Assembly (NCBI GenBank): GCA_041609895.1 | Contig: JBFIPX010000188.1 | Span: forward strand, 1-6,560 | Source of the DNA: JAHHLP01 sp041609895 | GTDB taxonomy: Bacteria > Bacteroidota > Rhodothermia > Rhodothermales > JABDKH01 | Direction: 5' to 3' | DNA length: 6,560 nt | In this document: positions 1 through 5,741 of the stretch, piece by piece | How positions within the stretch are numbered: position 1 is the stretch's first letter | Layout: every line of letters begins with the position of its first letter | The notes under the pieces: generated by a model | The model's database searches: none | Told to the model about the DNA's origin: nothing | The model's input: the letters and a program-made list of their open reading frames with translations, nothing else | Position numbers and translations under genes: made by a program

Positions 1-306
1 CAGCGGATAGCGCATCGAAAACTCCTGCGCCATCCTGACCATGGTGTCATAGACGGCCGAGTCCCCATGCGGGTGATACTTTCCGAGGACCTCTCCTACG
101 ATCCTCGCGCTTTTTTTGTAGGCGCTGCCGGCAGTGAGGCCCAGGTCGCTCATCCCGTACAGGACACGTCGGTGTACGGGCTTGAGTCCGTCCCGAACAT
201 CAGGGAGCGCACGACCAACGATGACCGACATCGAGTAGTCGATGTAGGAGGACTTCATTTCCTCCTCGATGTTGATCGGGAGAATCCGAATGTCTTCGGG
301 TTCCAT
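1..306 (-). CDS. gyrA: DNA gyrase subunit A, N-terminal 102 codons (partial)
   Basis: GyrA is the breakage-reunion subunit of DNA gyrase, the type II topoisomerase that introduces negative supercoils using ATP hydrolysed by GyrB. The visible 102 residues are the start of the winged-helix/tower core. Family hallmarks are INIEEEMKSSYIDYSMSVIV (11-30), GRALPDVRDGLKPVHRRVLY (31-50), AYKKSARIVGEVLGKYHPHG (62-81) and DSAVYDTMVRMAQ (82-94). The numbering falls exactly on E. coli GyrA, so the quinolone-resistance positions are Ser83 and Asp87, both in the sensitive wild-type state. The active-site Tyr lies beyond the window. The ATG at 306 is well fixed: an in-frame TAG lies only two codons upstream, and residues 1-10 match the usual short GyrA leader. 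No Shine-Dalgarno is at normal distance; a GAGG lies about 14 bases upstream. ParC is unlikely because the alignment with GyrA is gapless through residue 102. The sequence style is Bacteroidota-like. Confidence 0.96.
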   Translation of the reverse strand, partial: MEPEDIRILPINIEEEMKSSYIDYSMSVIVGRALPDVRDGLKPVHRRVLYGMSDLGLTAGSAYKKSARIVGEVLGKYHPHGDSAVYDTMVRMAQEFSMRYPL

Positions 307-454
307 CAGCGGCTATAGGACCTCGGCCAGGCGGGAACGAAAGGATGGTTCAGAACAGCACCAATCCGGGGTCAAAACAGTACCCTCGCGGGCGGGTTTT
401 GGAGTGGTGCGGATGGTGGAATCCGAACACCCGAAAAATAGGAAATTTGACCCG

Positions 455-490
455 TTCCTGCCAGAAAATGATGAGTTCTAAAGGCAGGAA
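455..490. repeat. Inverted repeat / stem-loop in the gyrA upstream spacer
   Basis: The arms TTCCTGCC (455-462) and GGCAGGAA (483-490) are perfectly complementary over 8 bp. The 20-base interval can extend the stem with AGAA (463-466) pairing with TTCT (476-479), leaving a 3-base AAA bulge and a 9-base loop. It lacks a following T-run on the minus strand, so it does not look like a standard intrinsic terminator. It could be an RNA element in the gyrA leader, a protein-binding palindrome, or chance. Confidence 0.45.
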
Positions 491-514
491 AATTGATGAA
501 GTTGCAGAGGGCTC

Positions 515-538
515 AATTCGGCCCAGAAATGCCGAATT
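515..538 (-). terminator. Perfect 8-bp stem-loop just after the tandem-ABM gene; possible terminator
   Basis: The arms AATTCGGC (515-522) and GCCGAATT (531-538) are perfect complements around an 8-base loop. The hairpin begins 8 bases after the TGA of the minus-strand gene ending at 547, the usual place for a terminator. In that direction the stem is followed by GAGCCC rather than a U-tract; in the plus direction only TTTT follows. The position supports a 3'-end hairpin, but the weak tail means intrinsic termination is uncertain. It may instead stabilise the 3' end of the mRNA. Confidence 0.35.
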
Positions 539-546
539 TTGGCGCT

Positions 547-1296
547 TCAATCGCCAGTTAACACCGTGAACCCTTCGACCTTCAGGTCGTCGCTGGTAAC
601 CACGTTGTCCTTCTTGCTCGGATCAAGCGCGACCTTCCATTGAAACAGCGAGGAAAGCATCGGTTTGACCTTGTCCACGAGGTACGAAAACTGTCCGTTC
701 CGCTCATATGCATCCGCCTTTTCCTTGCTCTCCCATACGGTCACGGAAAGCAGCTCATTGGAGTTCTCGGTACTACCGACTAGAAAGGCGTGCTTGAAGC
801 CGTCGACCGATTTCAGGGCCGGGATTATCGACTCCTTGTAGAGCTTGTCAAACATCTCCACCTTCCCCTGCTGGACATTCGCACTGGTAATCCGCAAATA
901 CATGTGCGAGAGCTCCTCCTCTGTGGGTGCACCTTGCGCTGTCGACGAGATGACTTCGAACGTATCGACCTCGGGTTTCTCCTCAACAGGGCCATACTCC
1001 AGCGTGAGGTCCTCCGTAAGCTGGACGCGCCATTCGGAGGACTCGATCAGAAACGGCCGGTTTTTCTCAAGGAGTTGGTCGTACTGACCACTTTGTTCGT
1101 ATGTCTTGGCGGACTCGGCGCTGGACCACAATGTGAGCGAGATGCAGTCGCGGGTCGAACTCGTATCTCTGATCAGTGTGGCGAAGAGGCAACCTTCGAC
1201 GGAGTGCAGTGTGGATGCCACTACCTCGTCGTAGAAATCCGCGAACTCGTCGATCAGGTCGGGTTTGACCGACAATCTTACGAAGCGCATGAACAT
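547..1296 (-). CDS. Tandem ABM-type (antibiotic biosynthesis monooxygenase-like) two-domain protein
   Basis: This 249-residue soluble protein contains two copies of a dimeric alpha/beta-barrel (ferredoxin-like) domain of the ABM superfamily. Copy 1 spans about residues 1-92 and copy 2 about 132-223. They align without a gap at an offset of 131; by hand about 30 of 92 positions match, including SVEG/SVDG (32-35, 163-166), Trp57/Trp188, the YE..GQ segments (66-71, 197-202), KNRPFL/KVKPML and Trp89/Trp220. An acidic linker (about 93-131) joins them and a charged tail follows. ABM domains normally pair as dimers, so one chain may fold as a pseudo-dimer. Family members include quinone- or haem-acting monooxygenases and LsrG-like isomerases; nothing here fixes a substrate. 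There is no signal peptide. The start at 1296 is chosen over an upstream in-frame codon at 1347 because of the strong AAGGAGG nine bases before it and because copy 1 begins right there. The gene follows the phosphatase gene in the same direction but seems to have its own promoter. Confidence 0.85.
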   Translation of the reverse strand: MFMRFVRLSVKPDLIDEFADFYDEVVASTLHSVEGCLFATLIRDTSSTRDCISLTLWSSAESAKTYEQSGQYDQLLEKNRPFLIESSEWRVQLTEDLTLEYGPVEEKPEVDTFEVISSTAQGAPTEEELSHMYLRITSANVQQGKVEMFDKLYKESIIPALKSVDGFKHAFLVGSTENSNELLSVTVWESKEKADAYERNGQFSYLVDKVKPMLSSLFQWKVALDPSKKDNVVTSDDLKVEGFTVLTGD

Positions 1297-1305
1297 TATC
1301 TGATT

Positions 1306-1312
1306 CCTCCTT
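1306..1312 (-). promoter_or_regulatory. Strong Shine-Dalgarno that fixes the ABM gene start
   Basis: On the minus strand AAGGAGG is followed by nine bases and then ATG at 1296. This decides the start against the longer in-frame reading from 1347, which would add 17 non-conserved residues and run through the promoter. It is the only strong ribosome binding site in the window; the other gene starts lack one. Confidence 0.8.
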
Positions 1313-1338
1313 GCCGATGTACTCCGGCTCCAGTTAAG

Positions 1339-1367
1339 ACAGTACAAGCTACCGTTGATATAGTCAA
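1339..1367 (-). promoter_or_regulatory. Candidate sigma70-type promoter of the tandem-ABM gene
   Basis: On the minus strand TTGACT (1367-1362, five of six consensus bases) is followed after exactly 17 bases by TACTGT (1344-1339, three of six, including the key T, A and final T). This would give a leader of about 35 bases carrying the strong ribosome binding site. A near-copy, TTGACC, lies nine bases further upstream (1376-1371). The call is by eye only. If the host uses the Bacteroidota primary sigma factor with its different consensus, the match may be meaningless. Confidence 0.4.
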
Positions 1368-1368
1368 C
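1354..1368. promoter_or_regulatory. Small palindrome over the -35 region (possible operator)
   Basis: GTTGA and TCAAC form perfect 5-bp arms around TATAG (plus-strand reading). The palindrome covers the candidate -35 and the first part of its spacer, a position where a repressor could block the polymerase. No regulator gene is in the window, and a 5-bp arm pair can easily arise by chance. Confidence 0.25.
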
Positions 1369-1395
1369 TCGGTCAACCCGTGATCTGTGTTTCCG

Positions 1396-2706
1396 TCATA
1401 ATCGTTTTATGATAGCGATGGTGAGGTCGTCGGCTTGTGGAGCACGTCCGGCGTGCTCCTGGACGCTATCCACGACCGCCCGAATCATCACTTTGGCCGA
1501 TTCCGAGCGTCTTGAACTTATGGTTTCTACCAGCCGCTCTTCTCCATACTGGACCCTCTCGGAACTCATTGATTCATTAATCCCGTCCGAATACACCACC
1601 AGCACATCGCCGGGATCAAGTTGTACGCTGATCTCCTCGAACACGATCTCTTCGGAGAAACCCAGCACCAGGTCCCCGTGTGACAGCGTTTGAGGATCCT
1701 GACCGTTCTTGAGCAGAAGTGGACGATTGTGCCCCGCATTGCCGTAGTGTACTACGTGTTTCCCAGCATCCAGCACTCCGAGGAAGAGCGTGACGAACGT
1801 ACTTCTGGTCGTGTTGCCACACAGATAGCGATTTGTACGGTCGAGAACTCGACTCACGTCCTGCGATGATGCCGTATTTCCGCGGAGCGTGGCCTGTATG
1901 GTCGCCATCGTGAGCGCCGCAGGCAGACCTTTTCCGGCGACGTCGCCGACCCAGAAGCAAAGCTGCTTTTCGCCGATCGGAACGAAATCGAAGAAATCTC
2001 CACCAACGGAGTGTGCCGGCTTGCTCATGCCCGCGAGGTCGTATCCTTCGACCCGTGGCATTTGCTCGGGTAGCAGCTTCGACTGAATCTGGTTTGCCAG
2101 ACGCAGCTCCTCCTGAATCTGATGAAACTCCCGCTCTTCCTCGTGGAGCCGGGCGTTTTCAAGCACCTGCGCCGATTGTGCCGCGAGAATTGAAACGAGA
2201 CGCTGGTCAGCCTCTGTAAATCCGCTGTCGTCTTTCTTGTTGTAGATGGTCAACGTCCCGACGAGCTTCGACCGGGCGACCATTGGAACACAGATGATCG
2301 ACCGCACGGTGTGGTCCCAACGCGTACCCTGGAAGCGCGGATCGTTCGCAGGGTCGTTGACGACGAGCGGCCGCTGATAGGTCATGATCCATCCGAGAAC
2401 GCTCTCGTCCGGATGAATGGCGCGGTGCTCGCTCGAGCTCGACATAGATCGTACGAACGTACTCAGCAGATCGTGATTTCGATGCTGGTCGATCAGCGTG
2501 ATCACACCCTGTTCGGCGTGGACCGTCCGCAGTGATCGCTTCACGATGATCTGCATGATCTCGGTCGGATCGTTCGTGCCGCCAATGGCAGTTGCGAGAT
2601 CGTTCAGGATCGACAGTTCCTCGACGGCACGACGAAGCCGCTGGTTCTCCATCTGGAGCTGGGCCAGATGCGGACCGTCCAATATGTCTGTTTGTTCAGG
2701 GGCCAT
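1396..2706 (-). CDS. GAF-domain PP2C-type serine/threonine phosphatase (RsbU/SpoIIE family)
   Basis: This is a 436-residue cytoplasmic signalling phosphatase. A short N-terminal coiled coil (about 12-36) leads into a GAF sensor domain (about 45-185, with the typical RSIICVPM and LVGTLTIYNK segments at 135-157). A helical linker with ANQIQSKLLP (204-213), the usual entry to SpoIIE phosphatases, precedes the catalytic domain (about 220-436). Its metal and active-site motifs look intact: VGGDFFDF (234-241, Asp237), GDVAGKG (254-260, Asp255), NAGHNRP (323-329), YSDGINE (372-378, Asp374) and ADDLT (425-429, Asp426/Asp427). Relatives remove phosphate from STAS-domain anti-anti-sigma factors to release a sigma factor, or act on other phosphoproteins; no STAS or anti-sigma gene is visible here. 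The GAF ligand is unknown. The start at 2706 is the first ATG, GTG or TTG after an in-frame TGA about 68 bases upstream. No Shine-Dalgarno is present, and a small hairpin abuts the start codon. Confidence 0.93.
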   Translation of the reverse strand: MAPEQTDILDGPHLAQLQMENQRLRRAVEELSILNDLATAIGGTNDPTEIMQIIVKRSLRTVHAEQGVITLIDQHRNHDLLSTFVRSMSSSSEHRAIHPDESVLGWIMTYQRPLVVNDPANDPRFQGTRWDHTVRSIICVPMVARSKLVGTLTIYNKKDDSGFTEADQRLVSILAAQSAQVLENARLHEEEREFHQIQEELRLANQIQSKLLPEQMPRVEGYDLAGMSKPAHSVGGDFFDFVPIGEKQLCFWVGDVAGKGLPAALTMATIQATLRGNTASSQDVSRVLDRTNRYLCGNTTRSTFVTLFLGVLDAGKHVVHYGNAGHNRPLLLKNGQDPQTLSHGDLVLGFSEEIVFEEISVQLDPGDVLVVYSDGINESMSSERVQYGEERLVETISSRRSESAKVMIRAVVDSVQEHAGRAPQADDLTIAIIKRL

Positions 2707-2733
2707 AGACTGATTTAGACGCGCTCGCAGTCT
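2707..2733 (-). other. Leader inverted repeat abutting the phosphatase start codon
   Basis: AGACTG (2707-2712) and CAGTCT (2728-2733) are perfect 6-bp complements around a 15-base loop. In the minus-strand mRNA the hairpin ends directly at the ATG, where a ribosome binding site would be expected but none is seen. This could modulate translation, or be chance. Confidence 0.25.
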
Positions 2734-2739
2734 GCAAAC

Positions 2740-2768
2740 GTAGTAAATTCGCTGGTTACTTTCTTCAA
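2740..2768 (-). promoter_or_regulatory. Weak candidate promoter of the phosphatase gene
   Basis: On the minus strand TTGAAG (2768-2763) is separated by 17 bases from TACTAC (2745-2740). Spacing and position are right, but each hexamer matches the sigma70 consensus only partly, so this is a low-confidence call. Confidence 0.22.
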
Positions 2769-2991
2769 TTCAGCGTCTGTTGCCAGCTAATCGAGCATGC
2801 CGCAAGTAGTTTCCAACCTTGTTCGCCCGCACCTGGCTCCCAAGATGGCCGCGGGACGCGTAAGATGGCTGGAACACCGACGCTTTTCACGTGTGGCCAG
2901 CGCGGAACTTGCGCTCTCCGTTTCCGTGAGTTGGAAGGCTTTCGATGTAACGTGTTTTACGATCTGTAAGCAATCGACCTAGTTTTCACGG

Positions 2992-4794
2992 ATGCGACCT
3001 CTCGCCCGACTTAATCGCTTCTACTGGAAGTACAAGCACCTCTTCGTCCCGGGTTTGCTGTGTGCGGTTGCTTCGGCAGGGTTCTCGATCATGGTTCCGA
3101 TGGTCGTGCGTCGCGCGGTAGACGGGATCCCGCGATTTGTGGCTACCTATCAGTCCTTCGAGGGTACCCCTGCCAGCGGCTACCTGTATTCAAACTTCTT
3201 CGTTACCCTGGGTCTGTTCGGCATCGTGATCCTCGGCCTGAGCGTAGTGAGTGGTGTGTTTTCGTTTCTCATGCGGCAAACCGTCGTCGTTGCATCGCGT
3301 CACATCGAGTTCGACCTGCGGAACGAACTGTACGAGCATCTTCAGAAGTTGTCGCGCGCCTTCTATCTCCGGCTGCCTACAGGAGACATCATTACGAGGG
3401 CAACCTCGGATATCGAACAGGTCCGGCGCTACATCGGTCCTGCGATCATGTACCTCACGAGAGCGCTCGTAATCGTCGTCACGGCGATGGTTGTGATGTT
3501 CATCATCTCGCCGCGCCTCACCCTGTTTGCCATCATCCCGATGCCGTTTCTGGCGCTGTCGGTCTTTTTTGTGGCAAAGATGGTGCATTCCCGAAGCGAC
3601 GCACTGCAGCAGCAATACTCAAGCCTGACCAGCCGCGTGCAGGAAGCGCTGGCCGGGATGCGCGTTATCAAGGCCTACGCGAGGGAAGATGCGGAGGCCG
3701 TAGCGTTCGACGACGAGAGCCGTACCTATCGCACTCGCATGCTGGATCTCGCGATGGTCGAAGCGGCGTGGAGGCCCGTCTTTCTTCTACTCGTTGGAAT
3801 GTCAACGATCATCGTGGTCTGGGTTGGGGGGCGACTCGTAGTTGAAGGCGTGATCACGATCGGCAACATCGCGGAGTATATCATCTACGTGGCGATGATG
3901 ACGTGGCCGGTTGCCTCGATGGGATTCGTGATCACGATGGTGCAGCGAGCATCTGCATCCGTCGTTCGACTGGGAGAGATCCTGGACACGGAGCCCAGCA
4001 TCGCGGACACCGACAGCACAGATTCGAGTATCGACGAGCTGACGGGTCGCATTACGTTCGACAACGTCGGCTTCCGCTACACAGATGACGCACCGATGGT
4101 TCTGGAGGATATTTCATTTGACGTCCCCGCAGGATCAACCCTCGCTATCGTCGGACGCACGGGCTCTGGAAAGAGTACGATCGTCGAGCTGGTTCCACGC
4201 CTGCTTGAGCCGGTGGCCGGCGAGATTCGCATCGATGGCATACCACTCGAGCGAATACCGCTGCGAGTTCTTCGTTCGGCGATCGGGTACGTTCCGCAAG
4301 ACGTATTTCTGTTCAGCGACACCGTCGCCAATAATATCGCGTTCGGGAACATGGACGCGGTCGAGGACGCGATTCGTGAGGCGGCAGCCCAGTCCGAGTT
4401 GCTCGATAATGTTGAAGAACTAAGAACCGGTTTTGAGACTTTCGTTGGTGAACGAGGAATCACGCTCTCGGGCGGACAGAAACAGCGCACTTCTATTGCG
4501 CGCGCCATGATCCGCCAACCCAAAATCCTCATTCTTGATGATGCTCTCTCGGCGGTCGACACGGACACCGAGAGGCGAATCCTTCAGCATCTTCGAAGGC
4601 ATTACGGTCGACGAACCATCGTGCTTGTCAGCCATCGCGTGTCGGCTGTACAGGACGCCGACCTGATCATCGTGCTGGACGAAGGGCGAATAGTCGAGCG
4701 GGGTGGCCATGACGAACTACTGGCCCACGACGGACTCTATGCGAACCTTTATCGTAAGCAGTTGCTGGAAGAAGAGATCGAATCAATCAGTTGA
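2992..4794 (+). CDS. ABC exporter half-transporter, MdlA/YheI type, degenerate catalytic site
   Basis: This 600-residue inner-membrane protein has six predicted membrane helices (about 16-40, 68-93, 148-170, 172-196, 262-284, 290-318), the LPTGDIITRATSDIE coupling segment (128-142) and a C-terminal ATPase domain. The ATPase shows an A-loop Tyr363, Walker A GRTGSGKST (388-396), Q-loop Gln436, X-loop TFVGERG (483-489), signature LSGGQ (492-496), Walker B ILILDD (512-517), D-loop SAVD (520-523) and switch His548. Position 517, normally the catalytic Glu, is Asp. That is typical of the weak-ATPase partner in heterodimeric exporters such as E. coli MdlA or Bacillus YheI. The second half-transporter, two genes downstream, is the likely partner; the substrate (drug, lipid or peptide) cannot be told. 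The start at 2992 is the first ATG after an in-frame TAG ten bases upstream, and MRPLARLNRFYWKYK matches the short N-terminus of this family. No Shine-Dalgarno is seen. Its stop overlaps the RNase Z start. Confidence 0.95.
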   Translation: MRPLARLNRFYWKYKHLFVPGLLCAVASAGFSIMVPMVVRRAVDGIPRFVATYQSFEGTPASGYLYSNFFVTLGLFGIVILGLSVVSGVFSFLMRQTVVVASRHIEFDLRNELYEHLQKLSRAFYLRLPTGDIITRATSDIEQVRRYIGPAIMYLTRALVIVVTAMVVMFIISPRLTLFAIIPMPFLALSVFFVAKMVHSRSDALQQQYSSLTSRVQEALAGMRVIKAYAREDAEAVAFDDESRTYRTRMLDLAMVEAAWRPVFLLLVGMSTIIVVWVGGRLVVEGVITIGNIAEYIIYVAMMTWPVASMGFVITMVQRASASVVRLGEILDTEPSIADTDSTDSSIDELTGRITFDNVGFRYTDDAPMVLEDISFDVPAGSTLAIVGRTGSGKSTIVELVPRLLEPVAGEIRIDGIPLERIPLRVLRSAIGYVPQDVFLFSDTVANNIAFGNMDAVEDAIREAAAQSELLDNVEELRTGFETFVGERGITLSGGQKQRTSIARAMIRQPKILILDDALSAVDTDTERRILQHLRRHYGRRTIVLVSHRVSAVQDADLIIVLDEGRIVERGGHDELLAHDGLYANLYRKQLLEEEIESIS

Positions 4795-5741
4795 CCGTGA
4801 CCGAGATAATTCCACTTGGAGTAGGATCCGCCGTCCCCGTTGCGGGCCGAGGGTTTTCATGCGTCGCCTTGCGCCGCCCCGAATCCGTGATCCTGTTCGA
4901 TTGCGGCGAAGGCACCCAGCTTCGATTGCTGAACACAGACATCAAGCTCTCGCGGATCCAGCTCATACTTGTCACACACCTGCACGGCGATCATTTCTTC
5001 GGGTTGATGGGGCTGCTTGCCACAATGTCACTGCTGCACCGGCAAACGACATTGGAGGTCGTAGGTCCGGCCGGCATCAGAGAACTCGTGCGGTCCATGC
5101 CGGGCCTGGGCGAGGGTGAGATGACGTACGAGGTCTCTTTTACGGAGCTAAAAGGTCAGGACCGACGAATACCGGTCGTGAAGTGTGACGAGTATCAAAT
5201 CGTTGCGGGACGCCTGGATCACGCTGTACCGACCTTCGGGTACCGGTACGAGGAGCGCGACCGTCCTGGAGCTCTCGACGCGGTGCGGGCGAGAGAACTC
5301 GGCGTGACGAAACCGCAGGATTTCGGGCGACTCAAGTCGGGCGAGACCGTACGACTCGGCGATGGCTCGATGGTGGAACCCGTGGAGGTCCTCGGTGAGG
5401 GCACGCCCGGCGGAGTATTCACATATATCACCGACACGAAGCCCTGCGCCGCAGCAGTCGATCTGGCTGCAGGTGCCGACATCCTGTACCATGAGGCAAC
5501 GTTTGCCGAGAACCTTGCCGATCGCGCAGACGCCACAGGGCATTCGACCGCTGCGCAGGCCGCGCGAATCGCCCGCGATGCGCGTGCAAGCCGACTTCTA
5601 TTGTCGCATTTCAGCGCTCGATATCGGCGCTTCAATCAGCTCATCGAAGAAGCACAGGCGATCTTTCCTGAGTCAGCGGCGGCGGAGGAACTGGCACGGT
5701 ATGTTCTGCAGCCCGCCCTCGAACTGAGCGGTCACGAGTGA
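4791..5741 (+). CDS. rnz: Ribonuclease Z (tRNA 3' endonuclease, short form)
   Basis: RNase Z cuts the 3' trailer of tRNA precursors next to the discriminator base, using a two-zinc metallo-beta-lactamase fold in the cytoplasm. This 316-residue protein is normal length for the short, dimeric form. It starts with the PLGVGSAVP strand/loop (8-16) and carries all expected metal ligands: THLHGDH (62-68: His63, His65, Asp67, His68), His144 in LDHAVPTFGYR, Asp215 in ITDTK and His273 in LSHFSARY. HEATF (234-238) and GHST (250-253) are further family motifs. The tRNA-binding flexible arm is present around 152-197 (EERDRPGALD and GRLKSGETV segments). The start is taken as TTG at 4791, overlapping the upstream stop as TTGA; GTG at 4797 is an equally family-like alternative, two residues shorter. 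Neither has a clear Shine-Dalgarno, though a GAAGAAGAG stretch ends about 14 bases before the TTG. The stop overlaps the next start as GTGA, so coupling on both sides is likely. Confidence 0.95.
   Translation: MTVTEIIPLGVGSAVPVAGRGFSCVALRRPESVILFDCGEGTQLRLLNTDIKLSRIQLILVTHLHGDHFFGLMGLLATMSLLHRQTTLEVVGPAGIRELVRSMPGLGEGEMTYEVSFTELKGQDRRIPVVKCDEYQIVAGRLDHAVPTFGYRYEERDRPGALDAVRARELGVTKPQDFGRLKSGETVRLGDGSMVEPVEVLGEGTPGGVFTYITDTKPCAAAVDLAAGADILYHEATFAENLADRADATGHSTAAQAARIARDARASRLLLSHFSARYRRFNQLIEEAQAIFPESAAAEELARYVLQPALELSGHE

Larger units (their letters stand above)
307..546. other. Intergenic spacer upstream of gyrA, rich in inverted repeats
   Basis: This 240-base gap lies between the stop of the tandem-ABM gene and the gyrA start, both on the minus strand. 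I see no convincing gene in it. It holds three inverted repeats: CAAAAC/GTTTTG (373-378 and 396-401, loop 17), TTCCTGCC/GGCAGGAA (455-462 and 483-490) and AATTCGGC/GCCGAATT (515-522 and 531-538). A gyrA promoter should lie here. The nearest sigma70-like match on the minus strand is TTGACC (375-370) with TGAACC 17 bases on (352-347); its -10 is poor, so I do not call it. The 5' leader of gyrA would be long if transcription starts upstream of the repeats. Confidence 0.6.
2707..2991. other. Divergent intergenic region between phosphatase and ABC operon
   Basis: This 285-base spacer must carry the promoters of both the minus-strand phosphatase gene and the plus-strand exporter/RNase Z operon. For the phosphatase, a weak candidate is TTGAAG (2768-2763) with TACTAC (2745-2740) at 17-base spacing, giving a leader of roughly 27 bases. 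For the operon I see only a poor pair, TTGGAA (2931-2936) and TTTTAC (2955-2960) at 18 bases. A short inverted repeat AGCGC/GCGCT (2899-2903, 2911-2915) and a CACGTG palindrome (2889-2894) are present without clear meaning. No convincing gene was found. Confidence 0.5.

Noticed and set aside
224..249. Possible quinolone-resistance change in gyrA
   Set aside because: Positions equivalent to Ser83 and Asp87 (in 46-60) are the wild-type residues, and nothing unusual is seen elsewhere in the visible part.
347..375. TTGACC / TGAACC pair as a gyrA promoter
   Set aside because: The -35 and spacing are fair, but the -10 matches only weakly; too little support to annotate.
373..401. CAAAAC/GTTTTG inverted repeat as an intrinsic terminator
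   Set aside because: The arms are only 6 bp and AT-rich, the loop is 17 bases, and there is no U-tract after the stem.
350..550. Minus-strand 66-codon frame with TTG start overlapping the ABM gene stop, covering the gyrA upstream spacer
   Set aside because: The TTGA overlap mimics the real one at rnz, but the peptide resembles no family, has no Shine-Dalgarno and runs through the inverted repeats. Probably chance.
790..1383. Plus-strand 197-codon frame antisense to the ABM gene
   Set aside because: It is a shadow: the minus-strand frame carries two clear domains and a strong ribosome binding site, while this product has no recognisable motif and is unusually rich in Cys and Arg.
4077..4568. 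Minus-strand 163-codon frame antisense to the exporter ATPase domain
   Set aside because: It lies opposite the fully conserved Walker A to Walker B region and its Ser/Arg/Thr-rich product is typical of antisense shadows.
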